From an uncultured Lachnospiraceae bacterium (GTDB lineage Bacteria > Bacillota > Clostridia > Lachnospirales > Lachnospiraceae): DNA of 39,995 nucleotides. A program made the translations under genes and the position numbers. Shown here piece by piece: positions 24,982-33,334 of this stretch (position 1 is its first letter; each line of letters opens with the position of its first letter). Below the pieces are notes generated by a model, which saw nothing but the letters and a program-made list of their open reading frames with translations, was not told the origin of the DNA and did not search any database. The DNA lies in contig CALFCS010000118.1 in the NCBI GenBank assembly GCA_937950565.1, positions 1 to 39,995 on the forward strand. The letters run 5' to 3'.

Positions 24982-25249
24982 ATGGCTGAACCACCCGTCA
25001 ATGAAGGACATGGATCCATTAAAACTGGAACTGATTAAGACAGCCGCACAAAAGACCCAGGGGAAAAGCGGTAAATCTCTTGCTCCAGTCATGATGACAC
25101 TGATCACAGGTGCACAGAAAAAAGGAATCCGGTTTACACCGGAAGAAATGTCACTGGTCATCTCGATCCTGAAAGAAGGTAAATCAAAAGAAGAACAGGA
25201 TCAAATTGAAAATATGATAAAAATGGTAATGTCTTATATGAAAAAATGA
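24974..25249 (+). CDS. Unknown protein, second of the coupled pair (91 aa)
   Basis: The ATG at 24974 lies within the end of the preceding gene (8-base overlap), with AAAGGAG 9 bases upstream; starts further upstream have no ribosome site. The product, MNEWLNHPSMKDMDPLKLEL and onward, is a compact helical protein with a basic middle (QKTQGKSGKSL), a TPEEMSLVISILKEGKSKEE helix and a Met-rich C-terminus. Function is unknown. A terminator follows directly. Confidence 0.7.
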   Translation: MNEWLNHPSMKDMDPLKLELIKTAAQKTQGKSGKSLAPVMMTLITGAQKKGIRFTPEEMSLVISILKEGKSKEEQDQIENMIKMVMSYMKK

Positions 25250-25297
25250 GACAGAAAGGGGGATGCTGAGCCATCTCCCTTTTCTATCTCATTTTTC
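25248..25297. terminator. Terminator after the unknown gene pair
   Basis: GAGACAGAAAGGGGGATG and CATCTCCCTTTTCTATCTC form a long stem with a few mismatches, then ATTTTT. It overlaps the stop codon of the plus-strand pair and faces the end of the convergent thioesterase gene. Confidence 0.7.
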
Positions 25298-25316
25298 AAA
25301 CCCGGAAACCAGCTAT

Positions 25317-25781
25317 TTACCGCATCTGCATCCGCAACTCACGCCGTTTCTTTGCACGTTCCCATTTCGCCTTATCCTCTTCCGTCTCAAGCTCCAACTT
25401 CGGCGCTGGTGTCGGCTTGTCGTTTTCATCCAGGGCAACCATTGTCACATACGCATGATTAATGCGTACTCTTTCCCCATCGAGGTTCTCCACATAGCTG
25501 TCCACTTCCACCTCCATGGAAGTAGTTCCCACATAAGTAACTCTCCCCACCAATACAATCACATCCTGCTGATGGGCTCCTTTTAAAAATCTTAAATTAT
25601 CCACGGAAACTGTCGTCGCATTTTTATGCGTATGTCGCTTTGCCACAAGCATTGCCACTTCATCAATCCACTGCATCAGAACTCCTCCAAAGAGACGCCC
25701 AACACCATTTAAATGATTTGGCCTTACCATATGCACAGTTTCCACAATTGATTCCGATACTTTCCGGCTCTCTACTTCCAT
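25317..25781 (-). CDS. Hotdog-fold acyl-CoA thioesterase (154 aa)
   Basis: This single hotdog domain of the YkhA/YciA group hydrolyses acyl-CoA to free fatty acid and CoA. Seen: NHLNGVGRLFGGVLMQWIDEVA (the loop and central helix with the active-site Asp), TTVSVDNLRFLKGA and the strand NHAYVTMVALDENDKP. The C-terminal tail is charged (KAKWERAKKRRELRMQMR). It is a normal length for the family and lies 34 bp downstream of the GH97 gene on the same strand, likely by readthrough rather than function. Confidence 0.88.
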   Translation of the reverse strand: MEVESRKVSESIVETVHMVRPNHLNGVGRLFGGVLMQWIDEVAMLVAKRHTHKNATTVSVDNLRFLKGAHQQDVIVLVGRVTYVGTTSMEVEVDSYVENLDGERVRINHAYVTMVALDENDKPTPAPKLELETEEDKAKWERAKKRRELRMQMR

Positions 25782-25815
25782 TTGTATGTCTCCAACTTCC
25801 TTTATTTAATAAAAA

Positions 25816-28800
25816 TTATTTCTCATATTTCTCCATAAATCTCTGGATAATCGTTGCACACTCTGCACGGTTTGCACTGCCCTGTGGATCAAGCAGAAGC
25901 TGTCCGTTAATCGTCTTTCCTGTAATGATTCCTTCTGCTACTGCCCATTTCATAGCATCTATCGCAAATTCCTGCACATCTCCTGCATCCGGGAAGGAGC
26001 TGTAATCGCCGTCTGCTTTTACATCATATCCTTTATAATCCTTTGCATAGCGGTACATCATCGTTGCCATCTGCGCACGGGTTACCGGGTCGTTTGCTCC
26101 AAACAGTGTTGTTCCCGTATATCCGTTTACAATCTTCGCGTCTGCCGCCCACAGGACTGCATCCTTGAACCAGTCAGGTTCTGTTACATCGGAGAATAAT
26201 GCCTTATACTTCATTACCGGTTTCCCGTTCATCTTATGCAGTACTGCTGCAAACTGACCTCTTACCAGTGTATTTACCGGTCCAAAATGTGTATCGTCCA
26301 GACCTGTCATCGTCTTCGCATAATAGTTGTAAGCAACCGCATCATAATACCAGTCGCTCTCCGCGACATCTACATATGGAAGCTTTGCTGGCTTTAATGC
26401 CTTTTCGGCATCTGCAAGTGCATTTTTTGCCCTATCTACATCTGCCTGCTCCGCTTTCTCATCTGCAAGTACCTTCTTTGCCTCCTCTAAAGCTTTCTCA
26501 TAAGCTTCCCATGTAGCTTCTGTGTATTTTTCCTTGTCTGCCACAGAAACCGCATTGTCAACTGCATTCTGAAGCGCTGTCTTATCAGCTAATTTTGCCT
26601 TTTCTACTGCAATCCGGTCAATATTCGGCGTATATGAAGCATCGTTATATAGACAGATGGTATTATTCCCTTCCTTCAAATGAACCTTTATAGAAACAGA
26701 GGATACTGCATTCCAGTCATTTGCAATTCCAATAAGATCTTCCAGTTTTACAGGTTCTCCATCATTTACCTTTACATACATCTGACGTTTTTCTCCGCTG
26801 ACAAAATAAATCTTCAGCTCGTATTCCCCATCCTTTAATGCATTTACTTTGTTAAATGTCAGCGTATTTTCCGGCGCGCCGCCTACATATCCGACTACTG
26901 AAAGTCCAGACGCATAAGCATCATCAGCGACTGCCACAGCGCCGCCATATACTGCCACACTGCGGTCTTCTGCTTCATAATAAGTATAATTATCATATAC
27001 CGTAGATTTCACCGGATTCTTCTCGGAAATCTTAACAACACCTCCGCCATTTTCCGGAAGTTTCATCTCAAGTGTCGTCTCACTGGTAACCTGCTGCGTT
27101 TTTACTTCAATATCATTTCCCGCCTCGTTATCGCTGTAAATATATGCAGTATAAGTTTTTCCAGTTTCCAGGAAATCAAGCGGTATCTCATAAGTATCTG
27201 CAGCTTTTGTCATTGCGCCGACATACCAGTCTTCCCCACTTCTTCTTGCACGGACAACACTGTTGCCTGGATATCCGCTTACCAGCCTGCCTTCATCCCA
27301 GCTTGTCGGAACATCTGCAATGAACGGAAGTGCCTTGTAACCTTCATACACATAAGAAGCTGCCGCATAAGTTTGTACTGCTGATTCATATACAACTGAC
27401 ATTGCAAGCATAAAACCTGCTGTTCCTTTACAGCTCTTTACCTTATATACGGTCGGTGTGAATTCCATGGAACCAATCACATTCCTTGTATACGGAAGTG
27501 TCAGAAGAGATTCGATGGAAGAACCATTGCTCCACTTAAAGTTTTCTGCTCCTGCAACAGCTTCGCTGGACAGAATATTCGGATAGGTCCTGTTCTCACC
27601 GTTTGGATTCGTAGCGCCGTGATAATTCAATACCAATTTATGCTCTGCCGCAAGGTCGGCAAGGTCATACATAACCTTCATGGCAAACTGGCTGTCACTG
27701 TTGATGTAATCAACCTTTACGCCCTTGACACCCATTTCCTCACACCATGCAAATGCCTCTTCAATCGCATCTGTGCTATCCAGATCAAAAATGTGGTTTG
27801 CATCAAACTTATTAACTCCGTACCACAACAGCAGACCAACATCCCGCTCATCTGCATATTCTACCAGTTCTGCAATCTTTGCTTCGTAATTGTCCCAAAG
27901 CTCCCAGCCATAGTCTACCAGGCAATAAGGCATGCCTGTATTCGCTGCAAAGTCAATATAGTCTTTCATTGCTTTAAAATCAATCGCATCTGCAGAGGTT
28001 GACCACCAGGACCATACAGAGCCGCCCGGTTTTACCCAGCTGAAATCTCCTTCTGACGCTGGATTCAGATCTGTAATCAGACTGCTGTTTGCAATTCCTT
28101 CCAGATCTTCAGAGATAATCGCTGCACGCCAAGGTGTACGGAAGACATCCTTCATTGTTACCTTTTCAATATATTTATAAGATGGAGAATATTTTTTCGC
28201 ATCATAATTTTCATCCTGCTCCTGAACCAAATACTGTCCGAAAGTCATCTTCATAGACTTTTCACCTGTGCTTGTCTTAAAGAAAGATGCACAATATGGA
28301 CTCTCTTCGTTGTAAACATTTGCTTCAGAAATCAGCACCCAGTTATTCCCTGCATCCTCACCAAGAGATGCAAGCATTGGTGTAGAATACTTTGTTGCTG
28401 TATCATACTGCTCCGCTACCGTTCGTTTTACATATTCATAGGCCTCGTATGTAACACTTGGAGCGATCGTCCATATATTTCCCTTATCCGGCAGAGAAAA
28501 TTCACTGGTCTCCTCTGTCACAACTGTCGTCTCATTCTTGCTTCCGGTATCACCATCCACTTCATAGCGGTAAGCCATTCCATCATCAAAAATACGGAAA
28601 ACAACTGTCATCTGACTCTTATTCTTTACTAACGCAAAAGCCAACTCCTTATATAGCTTATCAACCTTGGATGTGCTTCCCTGGATCAGATCGTAAGTTT
28701 CCCGGCCTTCTGTAACCTTCACGGAATCTTCATCAAGTTCCAGTCCGGCTGACAAATCTTCTGCCTCTGTCTTCATTCCAAGAGCAGAACATTCAATCAC

Positions 28801-29784
28801 GGCTTTTCCATCCTTAGAAACGGAATAATAATAGCAGTCTGCATCATCTGTCCAGATTCTGACCTTTATCTTCCCATCCGGAGAAGCTGCTGTAAGCGCT
28901 TTCTCCTCTGTAAGTTTTGTTCCATCCTGATAAGTACCTTCCTGAGCATCCTGTTCCCCTCTTGGCTCTGCCACTTCCAGACCATAATCTTCGGCCAGTC
29001 CTCTTACTTCTTCCGCTGTAAGCGCCTTCTTATAAACAGATATATCATCCAGACGTACTTTACAATCCGGATCTGACCATGTAGAACAGGTTTTTCCAAG
29101 CGCATGGTTCACTAATGTATTTACAGAATTCAGTCTCGCACGCAGGTTATCTGCATTTCCGCTTGTAACAGTAGAAGTCACTTTCTCTCCATTCACATAA
29201 AGCGTAATCTTGTCTGCCGCCAGCGTCACGGTAATATAATTCCACACATTTTTGACTGGCTCAGACGTATAAATACAACGATATAGATTCGAATCGTCAA
29301 AAATTACATTCCACACCTTGTCCGACGCATACGGTGCATATGCAAATTCATTTCCATTACTGCTGTCCGTGGAGCTAAATACTCTTGTATAGCTGCCTAC
29401 ATCAGTATCTGCATTCATCCAGAAAGACCATGTAAGTCCAGTGTCTGCAGTGACACCTTTATACAAATCTTTTGGAAGTTCCGCATAAGAGCTGCCCTTA
29501 CTGCCGCCTTTCAGAGTCAGTACATGATTACCGTCCGGGAGACATTCTTTTCCCTGAACAGTTATCTTTTCTGCACTCACTGCAGCCGTTCCCTTTAACT
29601 CGGCCGTCCCGCCGTTTCCCTGAACAGCTGTACCGCTCACTGTCTCAAAATCCCACTGATATGCCGGAACCGGCTTTACTGCACTGGGCTTCACCGCCTC
29701 TCCGGCTGCTGACACGCCTTGCGGCACCAGCATGGCCGCCGACAGCAGAATGGCCGCTGCCTTTGACAAACTTTTTCTTCTCAT
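25816..29784 (-). CDS. SLH-anchored glycoside hydrolase family 97 enzyme, multidomain (1322 aa)
   Basis: Domains in order: signal peptide (1-26), LamG/concanavalin-like domain (about 40-270), GH97 N-terminal beta-sandwich (about 290-580), GH97 TIM barrel (about 590-860), GH97 C-terminal domain, a CBM6/35-like carbohydrate-binding module (about 935-1070, opening YYEAEDRS), a FIVAR-type three-helix spacer (about 1078-1145), and three SLH repeats (about 1150-1322). The barrel has GGSVWSWWS, VKVDYINSD (Asp near 690) and ILSSEAVAGAE. Family knowledge: GH97 enzymes with Asp at this point are retaining alpha-galactosidase-type, inverting alpha-glucosidases lack it, so a retaining enzyme is likely. 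SLH repeats bind pyruvylated wall polymer, keeping the enzyme on the surface. It is next to a rhamnogalacturonan lyase with near-identical SLH repeats. Confidence 0.9.
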   Translation of the reverse strand: MRRKSLSKAAAILLSAAMLVPQGVSAAGEAVKPSAVKPVPAYQWDFETVSGTAVQGNGGTAELKGTAAVSAEKITVQGKECLPDGNHVLTLKGGSKGSSYAELPKDLYKGVTADTGLTWSFWMNADTDVGSYTRVFSSTDSSNGNEFAYAPYASDKVWNVIFDDSNLYRCIYTSEPVKNVWNYITVTLAADKITLYVNGEKVTSTVTSGNADNLRARLNSVNTLVNHALGKTCSTWSDPDCKVRLDDISVYKKALTAEEVRGLAEDYGLEVAEPRGEQDAQEGTYQDGTKLTEEKALTAASPDGKIKVRIWTDDADCYYYSVSKDGKAVIECSALGMKTEAEDLSAGLELDEDSVKVTEGRETYDLIQGSTSKVDKLYKELAFALVKNKSQMTVVFRIFDDGMAYRYEVDGDTGSKNETTVVTEETSEFSLPDKGNIWTIAPSVTYEAYEYVKRTVAEQYDTATKYSTPMLASLGEDAGNNWVLISEANVYNEESPYCASFFKTSTGEKSMKMTFGQYLVQEQDENYDAKKYSPSYKYIEKVTMKDVFRTPWRAAIISEDLEGIANSSLITDLNPASEGDFSWVKPGGSVWSWWSTSADAIDFKAMKDYIDFAANTGMPYCLVDYGWELWDNYEAKIAELVEYADERDVGLLLWYGVNKFDANHIFDLDSTDAIEEAFAWCEEMGVKGVKVDYINSDSQFAMKVMYDLADLAAEHKLVLNYHGATNPNGENRTYPNILSSEAVAGAENFKWSNGSSIESLLTLPYTRNVIGSMEFTPTVYKVKSCKGTAGFMLAMSVVYESAVQTYAAASYVYEGYKALPFIADVPTSWDEGRLVSGYPGNSVVRARRSGEDWYVGAMTKAADTYEIPLDFLETGKTYTAYIYSDNEAGNDIEVKTQQVTSETTLEMKLPENGGGVVKISEKNPVKSTVYDNYTYYEAEDRSVAVYGGAVAVADDAYASGLSVVGYVGGAPENTLTFNKVNALKDGEYELKIYFVSGEKRQMYVKVNDGEPVKLEDLIGIANDWNAVSSVSIKVHLKEGNNTICLYNDASYTPNIDRIAVEKAKLADKTALQNAVDNAVSVADKEKYTEATWEAYEKALEEAKKVLADEKAEQADVDRAKNALADAEKALKPAKLPYVDVAESDWYYDAVAYNYYAKTMTGLDDTHFGPVNTLVRGQFAAVLHKMNGKPVMKYKALFSDVTEPDWFKDAVLWAADAKIVNGYTGTTLFGANDPVTRAQMATMMYRYAKDYKGYDVKADGDYSSFPDAGDVQEFAIDAMKWAVAEGIITGKTINGQLLLDPQGSANRAECATIIQRFMEKYEK
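25819..26390 (-). repeat. SLH-repeat coding block, copy 1 (GH97 gene)
   Basis: The region encoding the three SLH repeats matches 29951-30505 in the lyase gene almost residue for residue (for example shared TMTGLD, FGANDPVTRAQM, DPQGSANRAECATIIQRFM) and is highly similar at the DNA level. This points to duplication or gene conversion of the anchor module. Confidence 0.8.
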
Positions 29785-29947
29785 TTAGATTCCTCCGTTT
29801 CATAAATATTGGCTCAAAATGCTTTCGCATAAAACTATACTAATAATACCAAATTCTTAGCAAAAACTCTATATAAATATCTTTTATAATTTTAATAATT
29901 GCACATACAAGAGGCTCTCTAAAAATCTTTTTCATACGCATGCATTC

Positions 29948-32425
29948 TTATTTCTCATATAATTCCATAAATCGCTGGATAATCGTCGCACATTCTGCAC
30001 GGTTCGCACTGCCCTGCGGGTCCAGAAGAAGCTGTCCATCAATAGTCTTTCCTGTAATAATCCCTTCAGATACCGCCCACTTCAGTGCATCTATGGCAAA
30101 TCCCTGTACATCTCCAGCATCCGGAAATCTACTGTAATCACCGTCTGCTTTCACATCATACTTCTTATAATTTTTTGCATAACGATACATCATTGCCGCC
30201 ATCTGTGCACGGGTTACCGGATCATTTGCTCCAAAGAGCTTTGTTCCTGTATACCCGGTTACTATCTTTTTATCTGCTGCCCAGAGAACAGCATCCTTAT
30301 ACCAGTCACCCTCCGTTACATCGGAGAACGATGTCTTATAATCCATTACCGGTTTCTCATTCATCTTATGAAGCACTGCCGCAAACTGCCCTCTTACCAG
30401 CGTGTTTGCCGGTCCAAAGTGCGTTTCATCCAGACCGGTCATCGTCTTTGCCTTATAATTATAAGCGATTGCATCATAGTACCATGCAGCTTCTTCTACG
30501 TCCTCATATGGAAGCCGCACTGGTTCTGGATCCGGCTGTGGCTCAGGCTCAGGGTCTGACGGCTGCTTTTTCTGTGTCAGAACAATATCCGGCTGCTTGG
30601 GCAAAGGATATCCCGTTCCAAGGAAAAAACTTGTGTGTGCCGGCTGGTTATATCCGACATTCTGGCTTGCCACCTGGCACCGGTACTGTGTGTCATGCAT
30701 TAGGGTTGCTATTCTGTACTCCGTAGGGAACAGTGTGCTAAATACCCGAAGAACAGGATTCCCATTCTCATCAACTGCCCAAGAGACCATCTCCTCTCTC
30801 CAGTCACCCAAAATATCTGCCACTAAATTCGCTGTTGCCTTCGAAGCATTAATCGGAGTTGCTCCTTCATGATACCCAGTAAACAATCTGCCTTTTCCAT
30901 AACCTTCAACTATCATACGATCCAAAGCCTCTTGCTCCAGATCTCCATCCCAGTAAATTGCGAAATTCTGATTCCACTTGGCAAACCAGTTGTCTATCTT
31001 CTCTCCATTCACATCATACATAACCCCATCATTTACTGCACAAAATTCTGCCCCCGGATTATCCTTACTGAAATTACCGGCAATTCCCCTTCCGGTATCG
31101 CCGCCTGCTGTCTTATGCCAGATTACGCTTCCGTCAGCTGCCTTTTTTAAGTAAGAACCGCCTTCTCCATGTTCCAGAACGCCGTATATTTCCAATCCCG
31201 GAGAATCCGGATCAAAATCTCCGACATGTAGGGCATCCCCGTGTCCAAAGCCATTGGAATAAAGCCCTGTTCCATCATGGTCTATCGTACAGGAGCCATA
31301 AACAATTTCATCAAATCCATCTTCATCTACATCAGCAACTGCCAGATTATGGTTCCCCTGTCCGGCAAATGCTTCATTTCCCGGCGTATTACTGTCAAAA
31401 TTCCAACGCTTTACAAGCTTTTTATCCTTAACATCATATGCAGTCAATGTTGTTCTTGCATAATATCCTCTGCACATAACAACACTTGGCGTCACACCAT
31501 TTAAATACGCAACGGCCCCAAGATATCTCTCACTTCTGTTTCCATAACCATCACCCCATGAATTCACATCCTGCCTTGCTGTCTCATAAGGAACCGTATC
31601 AAGCGCCTCTCCTGTTCTTCCATCAAACAAAGTCAAGTACTCCGGACCTTCCAGAATAACGCCCGACTCACTTCTCCAGTCAGCGTCCTTGTCTCCAATA
31701 TAATTACCTGCTCCGTCCCTTGTACCGTCCGCGGTCTTACATACCATCTCTCCATACCCGTCGCTGTCAAAATCATAAACCATGAACTGTGTATAATGTG
31801 GACCGGAGCGGATATTTCTTCCCATATCCACACGCCATAATTTTGTTCCGTCCAGCTTATACGCGTCAATATACACATTTCCACGATAACCATCCGGCAT
31901 ATTATCTCCTGCATTTGACGGATCCCACTTCAGAATAATCTCATACTCACCGTCTCCATCCAGATCCGCACAGCTTGCATCTCCCGGCGTATATGTATAT
32001 TCATCCCCGTTCGGCGTCACTCCCGGATCCGGAACATCCAGAGATATATCAAAGTAATCCTTTTCCAGTACCGCTTTTGCCTTACAAATCTCAGTCTCAA
32101 TATTTTTTTCCAATGTACGAATCTCATATATAGATTCCAATGTTCCTTCTGAATCTATATAATTTGTACTTGTTGTAACAGGTATTTCTGTAATCTTTTT
32201 TCCATCCCGGTAAATATCAAATGCAGTATCTTCTGTATCTGTGCCCAAATACCTCCAGCTTAGATAGACCCCCTCATTTGTCTTTATAGCCATAATTCCC
32301 CGGTCAAGCGCCTCCGCCTGTCTTGTCATACCTGTATCCTCTGATGCCTGAACTGGTATCTGTACCTGCCCGCAGCACATAACCGCCGCCAGAAATACTA
32401 TAAATATCCTTCTTCTTTTCTTCAT
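29948..32425 (-). CDS. SLH-anchored rhamnogalacturonan lyase, polysaccharide lyase family 11 (825 aa)
   Basis: After a signal peptide (1-28) comes a short beta domain (AFDIYRDGKKI) and the PL11 eight-bladed propeller (about 115-620). The propeller has repeated calcium-binding DxDxDG loops (DLDGDGEYEII, DFDSDGYGEMV, DVDEDGFDEIV), WGDGYGNRSERYLGAVAYL and GDWREEM, all hallmarks of YesW/YesX. PL11 cuts the rhamnose-galacturonate backbone of rhamnogalacturonan I by beta-elimination. A Pro/Glu linker (PEPEPQPDPEP) and three SLH repeats (about 650-825) follow. It lies upstream of the GH97 gene and downstream of a YesM/YesN-type regulator, like the yes genes of B. subtilis. Confidence 0.93.
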   Translation of the reverse strand: MKKRRRIFIVFLAAVMCCGQVQIPVQASEDTGMTRQAEALDRGIMAIKTNEGVYLSWRYLGTDTEDTAFDIYRDGKKITEIPVTTSTNYIDSEGTLESIYEIRTLEKNIETEICKAKAVLEKDYFDISLDVPDPGVTPNGDEYTYTPGDASCADLDGDGEYEIILKWDPSNAGDNMPDGYRGNVYIDAYKLDGTKLWRVDMGRNIRSGPHYTQFMVYDFDSDGYGEMVCKTADGTRDGAGNYIGDKDADWRSESGVILEGPEYLTLFDGRTGEALDTVPYETARQDVNSWGDGYGNRSERYLGAVAYLNGVTPSVVMCRGYYARTTLTAYDVKDKKLVKRWNFDSNTPGNEAFAGQGNHNLAVADVDEDGFDEIVYGSCTIDHDGTGLYSNGFGHGDALHVGDFDPDSPGLEIYGVLEHGEGGSYLKKAADGSVIWHKTAGGDTGRGIAGNFSKDNPGAEFCAVNDGVMYDVNGEKIDNWFAKWNQNFAIYWDGDLEQEALDRMIVEGYGKGRLFTGYHEGATPINASKATANLVADILGDWREEMVSWAVDENGNPVLRVFSTLFPTEYRIATLMHDTQYRCQVASQNVGYNQPAHTSFFLGTGYPLPKQPDIVLTQKKQPSDPEPEPQPDPEPVRLPYEDVEEAAWYYDAIAYNYKAKTMTGLDETHFGPANTLVRGQFAAVLHKMNEKPVMDYKTSFSDVTEGDWYKDAVLWAADKKIVTGYTGTKLFGANDPVTRAQMAAMMYRYAKNYKKYDVKADGDYSRFPDAGDVQGFAIDALKWAVSEGIITGKTIDGQLLLDPQGSANRAECATIIQRFMELYEK
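29951..30505 (-). repeat. SLH-repeat coding block, copy 2 (PL11 gene)
   Basis: Second copy of the block at 25819-26390, same strand, about 4.1 kb away. The similarity stops near the Pro/Glu linker, upstream of which the two proteins are unrelated. Confidence 0.8.
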
Positions 32426-32473
32426 TTCTTCCTCCTACTGTCTATTTTATTTCATATTCAAATGCAAAAAAAT

Positions 32474-32534
32474 AAAAATTCCCTATAATATATATTTTTT
32501 CACTACTTTGACACGTATATTATAGGAAATTTTT
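32474..32534. terminator. 19-bp inverted repeat, likely terminator of the regulator operon
   Basis: Arms at 32474-32492 and 32516-32534 pair at 18 of 19 positions around a 23-base loop. On the minus strand the second arm ends in AATTTTTATTTTTTT, giving a U-rich tail just after the response regulator gene and before the lyase gene. The arms contain TATAAT, so a role as operator or promoter for the lyase is also possible. Confidence 0.5.
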
Positions 32535-32590
32535 ATGTGTCTTCATATGTAATTTTTTTTATTAATTAGTATTATTTTTGATATGGTCGT

Positions 32591-33334
32591 TTACAATGTT
32601 TTCCGATATGCACTTGGAGATATTCCTGTGATTTTTTTAAAAACCTTAATAAAATAAAAATAGTCATGATATCCAACCGCATCAGCAATCGCATTCAATG
32701 ATAATTTTTCATCTGCCAAAAGTTCCTTTGCTTTCTGAATTCTTTTTGCCGAAAGATATTCTGAAAAAGGCAGTCCAAGCCGTTCTTTTAGCAGAGAACT
32801 CAAATGCCCCCTGCTTATCCCGTAACGCGAAGAAAATTCAGTAAGTGATATATCTTCCGTATAGAACTCTTGAATTTCCCTGATAATTGTATCTAAAACA
32901 GACTTTGGCACTTCCCGCGCTCTCTCAACGCCACTACTTTCTTCTGTTATATCATGATTTTCCGTTAATGAAACATATATTTTCTGCAATACCTGGTTCA
33001 TCGTCTCCTGCTCCACCGGCTTCAGAAGATAATCAACCGCTCGCATTCTTACTGCTTCCCTCGCATATTCAAATTCCGCATAACCGCTGACAATAACTAC
33101 ATTTATATTCTTTTTTGTATCACAAATCTTTTGTAAGAGCTCCAAACCATCCATTCCAGGCATCCGAATATCTACAAATAATACATCTGGTGCTTTTTTC
33201 TGGATTTCCTCCCATGCAGTCACCCCGTCATTTGCCTCTCCAATCACACCAAACGGAAGTCCGGAGCGTTCAATCAATTTTCGGAGCCCTACAGTGACCC
33301 ATATTTCATCATCTGCCAAAAAAACTTTATACAT
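32591..33334 (-). CDS. YesN-type response regulator with AraC DNA-binding domain (247 aa)
   Basis: The start is the ATG at 33334 (MYKVFLADDE), overlapping the kinase stop. The receiver domain (1-120) has the acidic pair ADDE, phospho-acceptor Asp55 in FVDIRMPGMDG, Thr/Ser at VVIVSGYAEF and Lys in DYLLKP. The C-terminal domain (about 150-247) carries two AraC helix-turn-helix motifs, ending YFIKVFKKITGISPSAYRKT. Expected targets are the adjacent glycosidase and lyase genes. It is coupled to the kinase and solute-binding genes. Confidence 0.93.
   Translation of the reverse strand: MYKVFLADDEIWVTVGLRKLIERSGLPFGVIGEANDGVTAWEEIQKKAPDVLFVDIRMPGMDGLELLQKICDTKKNINVVIVSGYAEFEYAREAVRMRAVDYLLKPVEQETMNQVLQKIYVSLTENHDITEESSGVERAREVPKSVLDTIIREIQEFYTEDISLTEFSSRYGISRGHLSSLLKERLGLPFSEYLSAKRIQKAKELLADEKLSLNAIADAVGYHDYFYFIKVFKKITGISPSAYRKTL

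Noticed and set aside
25640..30726. Plus-strand frames opposite the two SLH coding blocks, sharing phrases such as RFALPCGS
   Set aside because: Their resemblance comes only from the duplicated SLH DNA on the other strand.
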